Assembly: GCF_030693625.1 (NCBI RefSeq) | Contig: NZ_JAUYAF010000070.1 | Location: 1 to 64,000 of the forward strand | Length of the DNA stretch: 64,000 bases | Direction: 5' to 3' | Source of the DNA: Phenylobacterium sp. | GTDB taxonomy: Bacteria; Pseudomonadota; Alphaproteobacteria; Caulobacterales; Caulobacteraceae | Shown: positions 25,953 to 34,768 of the stretch, piece by piece | Position numbering within the stretch: the stretch's first letter is position 1 | Layout of the letters: each line of letters starts with the position of its first letter | Notes under the pieces: model-generated | Told to the model about the DNA's origin: nothing | Database searches by the model: none | What the model saw: only the letters and a program-made list of their open reading frames with translations | Made by a program: the position numbers and the translations under genes

Positions 25953-26342
25953 ATGCGAAATGCAATGGGGGCCCTTGCGGGCGCCGCTCTGACCCTGGCC
26001 CTCATGGGGGCCTGTTCCAAGCCCGCGTCGGAAACCGCGACCGACACCTCGGCCGCCGCCAGCGACGCCAGCGCCAACGCCATGGCCGCCGGAGGCGCTG
26101 TCTCACCGCCCGCCGCCAACGACGCGGTCGACGCCGGCGCCACGGCCTCGGACGTCGCCCCCGAGGCGGCCTCCAACTCCTTCACCGAAGGCCAGGCCAA
26201 GGGCCACATCGAGAAGGCCGGCTACACCGACGTCACCGGCCTGATGAAGGGCGCCGACGGCATCTGGACCGCCAAGGCCATGAAGGACGGCAAGTCCATG
26301 GACGTGTCGCTCGACTTCAAGGGCGCCGTCACCGCCCGCTAA
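25953..26342 (+). CDS. Lipoprotein with a PepSY-like C-terminal segment
   Basis: This 129-residue protein has a lipoprotein signal (ALAGAALTLALMGACSKP, Cys about residue 22), an Ala/Ser/Thr/Asp-rich linker to about residue 78, and a compact C-terminal domain NSFTEGQAKGHIEKAGYTDV followed by TGLMKGADGIWTAKAMKDGK and SMDVSLDFKGAV. The domain alternates a helix with three strands, like small PepSY-type modules. GGAGAAACG precedes the ATG. The next gene follows in 22 bp with its own AGGAG site, so they form an operon. Confidence 0.8.
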   Translation: MRNAMGALAGAALTLALMGACSKPASETATDTSAAASDASANAMAAGGAVSPPAANDAVDAGATASDVAPEAASNSFTEGQAKGHIEKAGYTDVTGLMKGADGIWTAKAMKDGKSMDVSLDFKGAVTAR

Positions 26343-26364
26343 CCTCAAAGCTTAGGAGCTCACC

Positions 26365-27093
26365 ATGAGCCGCACTGTCTCACGTCTATTCAACAGCCAC
26401 ACCGAAGCCATGACCGCCGTCTCCGAACTGGAACGCGCGGGCATTTCCCACAACGATATCAGCCTGGTGGCCAGCAACGCTGACAACTGGCACGAGGGCC
26501 ATCGCCACGACAAGGCCGACCTCGACGACGACAACGAGACCGCTGAAGGCGCGGCCGAGGGCGCCACCAAGGGCGGCCTGCTTGGCGCCGGCGGCGGCCT
26601 GCTGGCCGGCCTCGGCATGCTGGCCATCCCCGGCCTCGGCCCCGTGGTCGCCGCCGGTTGGCTCGTCTCCACCGTCGTCGGCGCCGCCGCCGGCGCAGCG
26701 GCTGGCGCGGCCACCGGTGGCGTGCTCGGCGCCCTGAAGGACGCTGGTCACTCCGACGAGGACGCCCACGTCTATGCCGAGGGCGTCCGCCGCGGCGGCA
26801 CCCTGGTCAGCGTCAAGGCCAAGGACGAGGACGCCGACCGCGTCGATCAGATCCTCAACCAGCATCAGGGTGTCGACGCCCTGACGCGGGGATCGGACTA
26901 CCGCGCCAGCGGCTGGAGCCGCTTCGACCACGACGCGGCCCCCTACACCGCCGATGAAGTCGTTCGCGAACGCCAGCGCTACGGCGAGAGCCGCTCCTTC
27001 ATGAACCAGGACGGCCGCGACGACAGCCTCGACACCGATGGCGAGCGTCGCCCCGCCGGGATCACCGCCCCGATCCCCGGCACGAACATCTAG
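26365..27093 (+). CDS. General-stress protein 17M/YflT-like protein with glycine-zipper segment
   Basis: This 242-residue protein starts SRTVSRLFNSHTEAMTAVSE and continues LERAGISHNDISLVASN, the N-terminal YflT/GsiB-like heat-induced stress domain. A long glycine/alanine-zipper (residues about 65-125, GGLLGAGGGLLAGLGMLAIP, AAGAAAGAATGGVLGALKDAG) follows, then a RGGTLVSVKAKDEDADRVDQIL ferredoxin-like strand and an acidic disordered tail. Such proteins are typical EcfG-regulon members in alphaproteobacteria. A strong terminator follows at 27120-27150. Confidence 0.85.
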   Translation: MSRTVSRLFNSHTEAMTAVSELERAGISHNDISLVASNADNWHEGHRHDKADLDDDNETAEGAAEGATKGGLLGAGGGLLAGLGMLAIPGLGPVVAAGWLVSTVVGAAAGAAAGAATGGVLGALKDAGHSDEDAHVYAEGVRRGGTLVSVKAKDEDADRVDQILNQHQGVDALTRGSDYRASGWSRFDHDAAPYTADEVVRERQRYGESRSFMNQDGRDDSLDTDGERRPAGITAPIPGTNI

Positions 27094-27119
27094 TCAAAGG
27101 CCTCAAGACCTCGACCTCC

Positions 27120-27150
27120 AGGCCCCCCGGCTCATGCCGGGGGGCCTTTT
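27120..27150 (+). terminator. Strong intrinsic terminator after the stress operon
   Basis: AGGCCCCCCGGC (27120-27131) and GCCGGGGGGCCT (27136-27147) form a perfect 12-bp stem with a TCAT loop, followed by a T run. Confidence 0.9.
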
Positions 27151-27262
27151 GGCGTGTTCTGCAGCCGCCCCCCTTTGATCTGGCTCAGGGTGGGTGGACC
27201 CTGGCGGGTCTATCAAGGCCCGGAGCGACGCCGTCGCGCCCCATCCACCAAAGGACTCCGCC

Positions 27263-27688
27263 ATGCTGGAATATCGGGTCGAGGCCCGCAGGGTCGACGC
27301 CCATGGCGGCCTGGCGACGACGAAGGAGGCCCAGATCCTGCTCGACACCGACGTGAAGGGGCGGCCGGACGCCTTCAACCCGGCCGAGCTGTTCCTGGCC
27401 TCCGTCGCCGCCTGCATGATCAAGGGCGTGGAGCGGGTCACGCCCCTGCTGGCCTTCGAGCTGCGCGGCGTGGAGGTGCGCCTGCACGGCGAGCGACAGG
27501 ACAGCCCGCCGAAGATGGTCTCCATCGACTATGAGCTGATCGTCGACACCGACGAGAGCGACCATCGGCTGGACCTCCTGCACACCAATGTGCGGAAGTA
27601 CGGGACCATCTCCAACACCGTCGCCGCCGCCCTCCCCCTCACCGGCAGGATCCTCCGCAAGTCCGCCATCGCGGCGCCTGAGACCTAG
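27263..27688 (+). CDS. OsmC-family protein
   Basis: This 141-residue protein carries the OsmC fold: ILLDTDVKGRPDAFNPAELFL, LASVAACMIKGVERV with the redox-type Cys and the Glu after it, then ELRGVEVRLHGER and the C-terminal NTVAAALPLTGRI. Only one of the two usual peroxidatic Cys is present (in AACM), so it is a YhfA/OsmC-like protein rather than a classic Ohr. ATG 27263 was chosen because it begins the first strand; an upstream in-frame ATG would add 23 unrelated residues. Confidence 0.85.
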   Translation: MLEYRVEARRVDAHGGLATTKEAQILLDTDVKGRPDAFNPAELFLASVAACMIKGVERVTPLLAFELRGVEVRLHGERQDSPPKMVSIDYELIVDTDESDHRLDLLHTNVRKYGTISNTVAAALPLTGRILRKSAIAAPET

Positions 27689-27785
27689 TCCCCCAGCGCC
27701 GATGAAGCGGCCCTCGACACAGCGCAGCGGTCTCAGCGCCTGACCAACGGCGTCGTGCGATCGATCGAGACCTACGGAGTCAACC

Positions 27786-27824
27786 TTTCCTCCCCCGTTT
27801 CGCTCCGCTTCACAGGGGAGGAAA
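27786..27824. terminator. Hairpin downstream of the OsmC gene
   Basis: TTTCCTCCCC (27786-27795) and GGGGAGGAAA (27815-27824) form a perfect 10-bp stem around an 18-base loop. On the plus strand it is followed by AATCCC, so it is a repeat-like or bidirectional terminator. The rest of 27689-27978 shows no gene. Confidence 0.45.
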
Positions 27825-27978
27825 ATCCCACAAGCTTGACCTCACGCCCCCGCCCGGCCAACCTGCCCCAAGGCAAGCGTCCGAGGCGGCTGACAAATAT
27901 CGCGCTCGCCCTCAGCGCCCGCACCGCGCCGCGGGTTCGCGGCCCCGCGCGGCCGAGCCACCTCGACGGACTTTCCCA

Positions 27979-29226
27979 ATGCCCCCGCCTGTCCCCCTGA
28001 CGCGCGACCGCGATTTCATGAAGCTGTGGGCCGCCCAGGCGGTCTCCACCTTCGGCGCCCGCATCACCCGCGAGGGCCTGCCGATGACGGCGGTCCTGAC
28101 CCTGGGGGCCAGCCCCGCGACACTCGGCGTGCTGGCCGCGCTGTCCTATGGCCCGGCCTTCTTCGTGGGGCTGTTCGGAGGCGGCTTCGTGGACCGCCGC
28201 CACCGCCGCCCGGTGCTGATCGCCACCGACCTGATCCGGGCCGCCGTGCTCATCACCGTGCCTATCGCCGCCTGGATGGGCTGGCTTTCCCTGTGGCAGG
28301 TGTTGGCCGCCGCCGCCCTGGTGGGGGCCGCCAGCGTGCTGTTCGACATGGCCGATCACGCCTATCTGCCGGCCCTGATCGGAACCGAGCGGCTGGTGGA
28401 CGGCAATTCCAGGCTCTCGGCCACGGAGTCGGTGGCCGAGCTGGGCGGCCCGGCCCTGGCGGGCCTGCTCTTCCAACTGCTCACCGCCCCCTTCGCGATC
28501 GCGGTCAATGCGGTGACCTATCTGGTCTCGGCCCTCTTCCTCGCCGGCATCCGGAAGGTCGAGCCCGAGCCTGCGCCCGTCGCGCCCCAGCCCTGGGTGG
28601 CCGACCTGACCCAGGGCTTCCGCGTCGCCTGGGCCGAGCCCCGCGTCCGGCCCCTGCTGGTGATGACCGCCTGCAACGGCCTGTTCGGCGGCGGCTTCGC
28701 GGCCCTCTACGTGCTGTTTGCTCTGCGCACCCTCGAGCTGACGCCCGTTATGCTGGGGATCACCGTGGCCTTTGGCGGCCTCGGCGCCCTGATCGGCGCG
28801 GGGCTGGCGGCCCCGGTGGCCAGGCGCCTGGGGGCAGGCCCCGCCATCCTGATCATGGCCCTGGCCTCCGCCGCCAGCGCCCTGCTGATCCCCCTGTCGC
28901 CCGCCGCCCCGGCGCTCGGGATGGCGATGCTGATCGTCTCCCAGCTGCTGGGAGACTCCACCTCCGTCATCCACGACGTCCTCGCGGCCTCCCTGCGCCA
29001 GACGGTCCTGCCCCAGGAAACCCTGGGCCGCGCGGCGGGCGCCTTCAAGGCCGTCGGCGGCGGGACCATGCTGGTGGGCGCCCTGGCCCTCGGCGCGCTC
29101 GGCGGCCTCATCGGCGTCCGCGAAACCCTGTTCGTCGCCGCCGCCGGCCTGGCGGTGGGACCGCTCATCGCCCTGACCTCGCCGGCCCTGCGCCGCGTCA
29201 AGGGGATCGAGCTGGACGCGGCGTGA
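27979..29226 (+). CDS. MFS transporter (MFS_3/EntS-like exporter)
   Basis: This 415-residue protein has about twelve hydrophobic segments, beginning FMKLWAAQAVSTFGARITRE. The loop after TM2 contains GGGFVDRRHRRPVLIATDLIRA, the MFS motif A variant of the MFS_3 subgroup, and PALIGTERLVDGNSRLSATE is characteristic of EntS-like exporters. The C-terminal half repeats the pattern (LGRAAGAFKAVGGGTMLVGA). It is probably a drug or small-molecule efflux pump. It stands alone. Confidence 0.9.
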   Translation: MPPPVPLTRDRDFMKLWAAQAVSTFGARITREGLPMTAVLTLGASPATLGVLAALSYGPAFFVGLFGGGFVDRRHRRPVLIATDLIRAAVLITVPIAAWMGWLSLWQVLAAAALVGAASVLFDMADHAYLPALIGTERLVDGNSRLSATESVAELGGPALAGLLFQLLTAPFAIAVNAVTYLVSALFLAGIRKVEPEPAPVAPQPWVADLTQGFRVAWAEPRVRPLLVMTACNGLFGGGFAALYVLFALRTLELTPVMLGITVAFGGLGALIGAGLAAPVARRLGAGPAILIMALASAASALLIPLSPAAPALGMAMLIVSQLLGDSTSVIHDVLAASLRQTVLPQETLGRAAGAFKAVGGGTMLVGALALGALGGLIGVRETLFVAAAGLAVGPLIALTSPALRRVKGIELDAA

Positions 29227-29259
29227 CCGCGGCCCGCCGACTCTGCCGCCGGCAGGCCC

Positions 29260-29532
29260 TCAGACCGGCTCCATCTCCTTGGGCGCCGTGACGCGCCGCG
29301 TCCGGGTCTGGGCCTTGGGCTTGGGCAGCAGGCGAAAGCGGGTCTGACACCAGGCGAAATCGACCCCGACATCCAGCAGGGCGTCGGACCGCCCGCAGGG
29401 GCAGGCGAACTCCATGACCGCGAACACCCGGTAGCTCTCCCCCGCCACCAGGGGCGTCGGCCGGCCCGTGGCGTGGTTGGGGGCGACATTGACGCAGATG
29501 ACCAGGTCTCCGGGACCCACCGCCTCGCTCAT
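29260..29532 (-). CDS. Small hypothetical protein with a CPC motif
   Basis: This 90-residue protein starts at ATG 29532, preceded by AGGAGG seven bases upstream. The sequence [40 protein letters not shown] and [18 protein letters not shown] is a strand-rich small fold with four Cys that could bind zinc (ICV, ACPC, WC). The C-terminus is basic ([12 protein letters not shown]). The GDLVxCV...L..G..Y.V pattern resembles small SH3-like proteins found in phage and bacterial genomes. Function unknown. Confidence 0.65.
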   Translation of the reverse strand: MSEAVGPGDLVICVNVAPNHATGRPTPLVAGESYRVFAVMEFACPCGRSDALLDVGVDFAWCQTRFRLLPKPKAQTRTRRVTAPKEMEPV

Positions 29533-29779
29533 GGCCTGCCTCCTGGGTGCTGCCGGAAAGATGAGCCTCCGCCCCGCGACGGGCAAGCCCCTCCGGGCGC
29601 CGGCGGCGGACCTTGCGCGCGGAGCCGAGGTTCGGGCTGAGACATCGGCGACCGGACTTCCGGCGGTGATCGTGCTAACCGGACGCGGCCCTCGGCGATC
29701 GCTCAAGGCGCCCCCCCCCGCCGCGGACGTCTGCGCCTGTCGTCCGGGTCCACCATTGTCCCCAGGGTCACCCACCGCC

Positions 29780-30253
29780 ATGGATAAAGTGCCGATGACC
29801 GCTCAGGGCTACCGCGCCCTGGACGAAGACTTGAAGCGGCTGAAGACCATCGAGCGGCCCGCCGTGACCGTGGCGATCGGCGAGGCGCGCCTGCACGGCG
29901 ACCTGAAGGAGAACGCCGAGTACCATTCCGCCAAGGACCGGCAGGGGTGGATCGAAGGACAGATTGTCCAGATCGGCGACATGATCGCCCGCGCCCAGGT
30001 CATCGACGTCAGCAAGCTGTCGGGAACCCAGATCAAGTTCGGCGCCACCATCTCCGTCATCGACCAGAAGACCGAGAAGCCCGCCCGCTACCAGATCGTC
30101 GGCGAGCATGAGGCCGACGTGAAGCAGGGCCGCATCTCGATCACCTCCCCCATCGCGCGTGCGATGATCGGCAAGGAGAGCGGCGACCTCGTCGAGGTGA
30201 AAAGCCCCGGCGGCCTGACGGCCTACGAGGTCACCAAGGTCGAGTGGATCTGA
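29780..30253 (+). CDS. greA: Transcription elongation factor GreA
   Basis: This 157-residue protein begins [20 protein letters not shown]. It has the N-terminal coiled coil whose tip carries the acidic pair in [18 protein letters not shown] (residues about 42-59), and the C-terminal FKBP-like domain ([38 protein letters not shown]). GreA inserts its coiled coil into the RNA polymerase secondary channel to stimulate cleavage of backtracked RNA. ATG 29780 gives the normal family length. Confidence 0.97.
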   Translation: MDKVPMTAQGYRALDEDLKRLKTIERPAVTVAIGEARLHGDLKENAEYHSAKDRQGWIEGQIVQIGDMIARAQVIDVSKLSGTQIKFGATISVIDQKTEKPARYQIVGEHEADVKQGRISITSPIARAMIGKESGDLVEVKSPGGLTAYEVTKVEWI

Positions 30254-30396
30254 TCCCCGGACCTTTTCGTAGGTCGATCCGAGCGGTCGAACCGCCGAGG
30301 TCTTGGATGCGCCAGGAGCAGAAGTTCGCATCGAGCCGGTAAGTGAACATTCGGCGCGTCTAGCTTGGCTGCAGCGGGCCGGCCATACTCCACTGC

Positions 30397-30900
30397 ATGT
30401 TCATTGCGACGCTCATGCTGCTCCAGGCCGCCGCCGCCCCTGTCGATCCGATCGCACCGGCCTGGCAAGGACGTGTGCAGTGTCACAACCCCGACCGGGA
30501 CCAGAAGACCTGCCAGTCTATCGGCCGCTACGCGCGCGCGGCGGATGGAACGATCCAGAATACGGCCGTGGTGCTGCTGAACCCCCAGCCGGCGATCGTC
30601 ATGACATCGATGGCGCCTGTCGAGATCAAGGACGGGGCTGTCTGCGGGAAGATCAGTTCGCCCGATGCGGGCGCCTTCACTGTCAACGGCGCCCCGGCGT
30701 CCGCGGATGTGACGGCGACCCTGCGGGCGGCGGTGGCGACCACAACCTCATCCATCGCCGATCGAGAGATCTGCACCTCTTACGTTCCTGACGCCGACGC
30801 CCTCATGGCCCAGGTTCGCGTCGACGGCGTGCGACGCCCGGATTTCGACATGCGCGTGCTCTGGGTCGATCCTTCCGAAGGCTTCGTCGTCGGCCGCTGA
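30397..30900 (+). CDS. Secreted hypothetical protein
   Basis: This 167-residue protein has a short signal peptide (MFIATLMLLQAAAAPVDP) and a mature domain with paired Cys (VQCHNPDRDQKTCQS, AVCGKISS, EICTSYV). The pattern QNTAVVLLNPQPAIVMTSMA and FDMRVLWVDPSEGFVVGR looks strand-rich. I do not recognise the family, though similar Cys-containing periplasmic proteins are common in Caulobacterales. A GACCT...AGGTC hairpin between greA and this gene (30258-30275) may separate the transcripts. Confidence 0.65.
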   Translation: MFIATLMLLQAAAAPVDPIAPAWQGRVQCHNPDRDQKTCQSIGRYARAADGTIQNTAVVLLNPQPAIVMTSMAPVEIKDGAVCGKISSPDAGAFTVNGAPASADVTATLRAAVATTTSSIADREICTSYVPDADALMAQVRVDGVRRPDFDMRVLWVDPSEGFVVGR

Positions 30901-31050
30901 ACCCGGCCGCATGGCGCCGTCGCCACGGCGACGCAGGACGGGCTGGCGTTCGGCTCGCAGGCGGATGTTCGACATACGGTGACGGTGCGCTCAAATCCCT
31001 GCCTTCGCAGGTAAGCCGAGGTCGCTGAATTTGGTGCACTGCCACCGTAA

Positions 31051-31222
31051 TTCCCCTCCGACACGGTCGCCTATCGACAGCGAAACACCGTCGAGCGCAT
31101 CTGGGCACGGCTCAAGGATTATCGCCGTGTCGCTACACGCTACGACAAGCTCGCCGACAACTTCCTCGCCGGCGTCCTCATCGCAGCCATCGTCAGCTAC
31201 TGGGCCAAATGAGTCCGGACTC
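31051..31222 (+). mobile_element. IS5-family transposase remnant
   Basis: A frame from 31051 to TGA 31210 gives 53 residues including YRQRNTVERIWARLKDYRRV and ATRYDKLADNFLAGVLIAAI, the last part of an IS5/IS427-type DDE transposase (the R-x3-E of the catalytic third motif is in RQRNTVER). An in-frame stop (31048) cuts it off upstream and there is no start, so it is a dead fragment. A 12-bp palindrome GAGTCCGGACTC follows at 31211-31222, possibly part of the element end. Confidence 0.8.
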
Positions 31223-31254
31223 TAGCGCGAGTCGCACCGGTGGCCCGGGCCGCC

Positions 31255-32436
31255 TCAGCTCAGGTCGAGGGTTAGCCTCAGGCCCGCGGTGATCGCGTCG
31301 CGCGCCTGGCGGTCGCCACCGGGATAGCGGAAATACTGCAGGTTGGGCTGGAGCGTGATGCGGGGCGTCAGCTTGTCGGAATAGGTGATCTCCAGGCTGC
31401 TCTCGGCATGGGCCGGGTTCTTGCCGGCGTCCCTGTCATTGGCGCGCTGCTTCTTTGACAGGTAGCCCTGCTCCAAGCCCACCGAGAAGGCGCTGTCGGG
31501 CCGCGAGACGAACACCTTCTCAACCAGGACGCCAGCCTGCCAGCCGCCGCGGAACGGGCTGGTGTCGCCGTCGGAGATCCCGGCGCGCAGGAAGCCGCGC
31601 ACGGAGGGGCCCGTCGCGTCCTGCGCTGTGAAGGCGTGCTCGGCCAGGAGATAGGCGCCCTGGGCTGCGCGACGCACGGGATCGCCGGCGGGGGTCAGGT
31701 CGCGAATATCGTCCTGATTGACCGTGTAGCGCCAAACCCCCAGGGCCAGCCGCGTCGAGCCGGTCAGGCCCGCCTCGACGATGGTCAGCGCGCCGCGGTC
31801 GAGGCCCATGTCCACCCCATGGGGATCGCCGAGCGTGGAGGCGTTGGCGTTGAGCACGGCGGCCTGAGCGTAGGCGTGCTCGGTCTCCAGGCGCAGCCGG
31901 ATGGCCAAGGTCGTGGATGGGAAGATCGACGGACCGTTGGGGCCGGTGGCGGCTAATTCCGACCCGACCCCGAACGGCGGCGCGATCAGCAGGCCCGAGG
32001 CCGCCGTGGTGTAGAATTCGCTGTTCAGGTCGTAAAGCCCTGCCCGAACGGTGGCGTGGCCGTCCGCGAAGGCCTGTTCCAGCCACAGCTCGTATAGCCG
32101 GGTGCGGGCGCGGGAGACCTCGATGTTGTCGACGCCCTGCAGGGTCCCCGCCAGGTCGTTGGGCCGGCCGCCGCTGTTGTTCAGGATGTGTCCGTGAAGC
32201 GTAGCGCCGTTCCAGCCGGCGGCTTTCGAAAGGTCGAGATCGCCCTTCACATCAAGGTTGTCGAGGAACCGGCCAGACGGGCTGACGCCGCCTGAGATCG
32301 GGCCCATGACATCAGCCTTGTAGGTGACTTCATGAGACCATGCGCCCTCGGCGCGCGCCGCGCCGGTCGTCACGGCCAGGGACATCGCAAGTATCAATAA
32401 CGAGGTGCGGATTCGCCCTCGCGAGATCAGAGACAT
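31255..32436 (-). CDS. OprB-family carbohydrate-type porin
   Basis: This 393-residue outer-membrane protein has a signal peptide (SLLILAMSLAVTTGAARA) and a beta-barrel domain matching OprB: EVTYKADVMGPISGGVSPSG, DLDLSKAAGWNGATLHGHIL, RLYELWLEQAFADGHATVRA and FRAGISDGDTS-like strands through to a terminal aromatic-poor LRLTLDLS. OprB-type proteins form sugar-selective channels. ATG 32436 starts the signal peptide directly; an upstream TTG would add 18 hydrophilic residues. It is divergent from the chemoreceptor gene at 32653, hinting at a shared regulatory region. Confidence 0.85.
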   Translation of the reverse strand: MSLISRGRIRTSLLILAMSLAVTTGAARAEGAWSHEVTYKADVMGPISGGVSPSGRFLDNLDVKGDLDLSKAAGWNGATLHGHILNNSGGRPNDLAGTLQGVDNIEVSRARTRLYELWLEQAFADGHATVRAGLYDLNSEFYTTAASGLLIAPPFGVGSELAATGPNGPSIFPSTTLAIRLRLETEHAYAQAAVLNANASTLGDPHGVDMGLDRGALTIVEAGLTGSTRLALGVWRYTVNQDDIRDLTPAGDPVRRAAQGAYLLAEHAFTAQDATGPSVRGFLRAGISDGDTSPFRGGWQAGVLVEKVFVSRPDSAFSVGLEQGYLSKKQRANDRDAGKNPAHAESSLEITYSDKLTPRITLQPNLQYFRYPGGDRQARDAITAGLRLTLDLS

Positions 32437-32652
32437 GATCAGCCCACCACTCTTTTGTTGGGCTTCTTCTACGTGACTGTTCTGAAGCAACCGTAAAACA
32501 ACGCGCGATTGTGTTCACTCCACACAGAATAGAATTTCCGTCTATCCTGCGCGATATTGTCGCACAAAGGTCAGTGTAATTTGATTAACCAAACTGCCCC
32601 CACAATTGGCATGGACTCGATCAAGCTCGTTATTTGAAGTGGTGCGCACGAC

Positions 32653-34464
32653 GTGAAGACGATCAATCACAAGGTCATGGCCGCGGGCGCCGCCGTCCTC
32701 CTGCTTTGCGCGGCCACGGCCGGCGCGGGCATGTGGATCGCCAAGGACCTGACCGGCGGTCTGCAGATGGCGCTGCAATCCTCGACCGTTCTGCGCCAGC
32801 ACATGGAAGCCGACATGATGCACGACGCGCTGCGCGCGGACGTGTTCTCGGCCCTGCTGGCCAGCAACCCGGCCAACGGCGTCTCCATGGACCAGGTCCA
32901 CGCCGACCTGAAGGAACACGCCGCCAACTTCCGCAGCGCCATCGCCGCGAACGAGAAACTCGCCACCGACCCCGCCACCCGCCAGGCCCTGGACGGGGTG
33001 AAGGGTTCGCTGGAGGTCTATATCACCGGCGCCGAGCACATCGTGGACCTGGCCGGCGGAGACGCGGTCGCCGCCCAGGGCGCCATGCCCGGCTTCCTGA
33101 CCCAGTTCACTGAACTCGAAGGGGCCATGGCCAAGGCCACTGAGACCATCGAGGCTCGCGCCCAATCCACCGCGGCGAAGGCCGAGGCCAGCTCCAAGCT
33201 CGCCCAGCAGGCCATGACTGCTTTGTTCGGCCTGGGCGTCGCGTTCGCCATCACCCTGATCGTGTTCGCCCGCCGCACGGTGGTGGGCCCGATCCGCGAG
33301 CTTACCGAGGACATGCGCCAGCTGGCCGCCGGCCGCACCGAGATCGCCCTGAAGGGCGCAACGCGCAAGGACGAGGTCGGCGACATCGCGCGCGCGGTCC
33401 GCGCCTTCCAGGGCGTCATCGTCGACAAAACTCAACAGGAGGCCGAGGCCGCCGAGCGGCGCCGGATGTCCGAGGCCGAAGCTGAACTGCGCGTCGCCGC
33501 AGAGCGGGCCGAACGGGCCAAGGAACAGACCCTGGTGGTTGATGCCCTCGCCAACGGCCTCGAGCGCCTGGCGCAGGGCGATCTCGCCCATCGTCTGCCC
33601 GCCCCCTTTGCGTCCGAATATGAGAAGCTGCGCAACGACTTCAACGCCGCCATGACCAAGCTACAGGAGACGATGCGCACCATCGCCGCCAGCGCCTCGG
33701 GCATCCGCAGCTCCACCGGCGAGATCAGCACCGCCTCGGACGACCTGTCGCGCCGCACTGAACGTCAGGCGGCCAGTCTGGAAGAGACAGCCGCGGCGCT
33801 CGACCAGATCACAGCCACGGTGAAGACCTCAGCCGCCGGCGCCAAGGAGACCCAAGGCGTGGTCACCGCCTCCAAGCAGGAGGCCGAACGCTCCGGCGTC
33901 ATCGTCGGCGAGGCGGTTTCGGCCATGGGCAAGATCGAGGACTCCTCGCGCCAGATCACCCAAATCATCGGGGTGATCGACGAGATCGCGTTCCAGACAA
34001 ACCTGCTGGCCTTGAACGCCGGGGTCGAAGCCGCCCGGGCCGGCGACGCCGGCAAGGGCTTCGCGGTCGTGGCCTCCGAAGTCCGGGCGCTCGCCCAGCG
34101 CTCGGCGGAAGCCGCCAAGGAAATCAAATCCTTGATCTCCACGTCTTCAAGCCAGGTTGAACATGGCGTGACCCTGGTCGGGCAGGCCGGCGAGGCGCTG
34201 CAGCGGATCACCGGCCAGGTCGCCACCATCGACAGCCTTGTAGCCACCATCGCCGCCTCGGCCGTGGAGCAGTCGGCCGGACTCCATCAGGTGAACATCG
34301 CCGTCAACGGCATGGACCAGGTGACCCAACAGAACGCCGCCATGGTCGAGGAATCCACCGCCGCCACCCAGACCCTGCGCAGGGAGGTCGAGGATCTGTT
34401 CGCCATGATCGCCCAGTTCAAGATCGAAGGCGAAGCCGGCGGGTATCAGCGCCGCGCCGCCTAA
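32653..34464 (+). CDS. Methyl-accepting chemotaxis protein
   Basis: This 603-residue chemoreceptor starts at GTG 32653. TM1 is VMAAGAAVLLLCAATAGAG, a periplasmic helical domain spans about residues 30-185, TM2 is ALFGLGVAFAITLIVFA, and a HAMP follows (RRTVVGPIRELTEDMRQLAA). The signalling hairpin tip is FQTNLLALNAGVEAARAGDA with the invariant EVRALAQRSAEAAKEIKSLI. There is no C-terminal CheR/CheB tether pentapeptide (it ends GGYQRRAA). Its position next to a porin on the other strand suggests sensing of a compound the porin admits. Confidence 0.93.
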   Translation: MKTINHKVMAAGAAVLLLCAATAGAGMWIAKDLTGGLQMALQSSTVLRQHMEADMMHDALRADVFSALLASNPANGVSMDQVHADLKEHAANFRSAIAANEKLATDPATRQALDGVKGSLEVYITGAEHIVDLAGGDAVAAQGAMPGFLTQFTELEGAMAKATETIEARAQSTAAKAEASSKLAQQAMTALFGLGVAFAITLIVFARRTVVGPIRELTEDMRQLAAGRTEIALKGATRKDEVGDIARAVRAFQGVIVDKTQQEAEAAERRRMSEAEAELRVAAERAERAKEQTLVVDALANGLERLAQGDLAHRLPAPFASEYEKLRNDFNAAMTKLQETMRTIAASASGIRSSTGEISTASDDLSRRTERQAASLEETAAALDQITATVKTSAAGAKETQGVVTASKQEAERSGVIVGEAVSAMGKIEDSSRQITQIIGVIDEIAFQTNLLALNAGVEAARAGDAGKGFAVVASEVRALAQRSAEAAKEIKSLISTSSSQVEHGVTLVGQAGEALQRITGQVATIDSLVATIAASAVEQSAGLHQVNIAVNGMDQVTQQNAAMVEESTAATQTLRREVEDLFAMIAQFKIEGEAGGYQRRAA

Positions 34465-34635
34465 GCACCCAATCGGTGCTGTCAGTCCAAGGTCAACTCG
34501 TCTCCGTTCGGGCGAAATTCGCCCAACCCCGGCCTGGCCTTAGCCCATGACGGCTCTCCACTCAGCCAGGGCGGCTGAGCGCGCTTCAGAATTACAGTGA
34601 AGTGTACGAAATTGGCGCCGCCCGGGGCCGCCCCC

Positions 34636-34666
34636 CCGTTCGTGGGGTTCGTGTGGTTCGTGGTTC
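34636..34666. repeat. TTCGTG(T/G)GG direct-repeat element, copy 2
   Basis: CCGTTCGTGGGGTTCGTGTG followed by GTTCGTGGTTC, differing at one base from the copy at 13081-13111. The surrounding gap 34465-34768 holds also a small GGGCGAA-A-TTCGCCC palindrome (34510-34524) but no gene that I can support. Confidence 0.65.
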
Positions 34667-34768
34667 AAAGTCTTTCGGCCGCGACGCCCGCGCGGCGCAG
34701 GAAGACCTCCGGTGCGCGGAGGCTCCCTGACCCTGCCTCTCCCCCTGAAGGGGCGAGGAGAAGCGCCC

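Noticed and set aside
34510..34524. GGGCGAA-A-TTCGCCC palindrome as a chemoreceptor terminator
   Set aside because: Very short loop, no U-run and distance from the gene make the call weak.
34540..34700. Peptide containing NHEPHEPHE on the minus strand
   Set aside because: It is a translation of an intergenic direct repeat seen in many unrelated genomes, not a gene.
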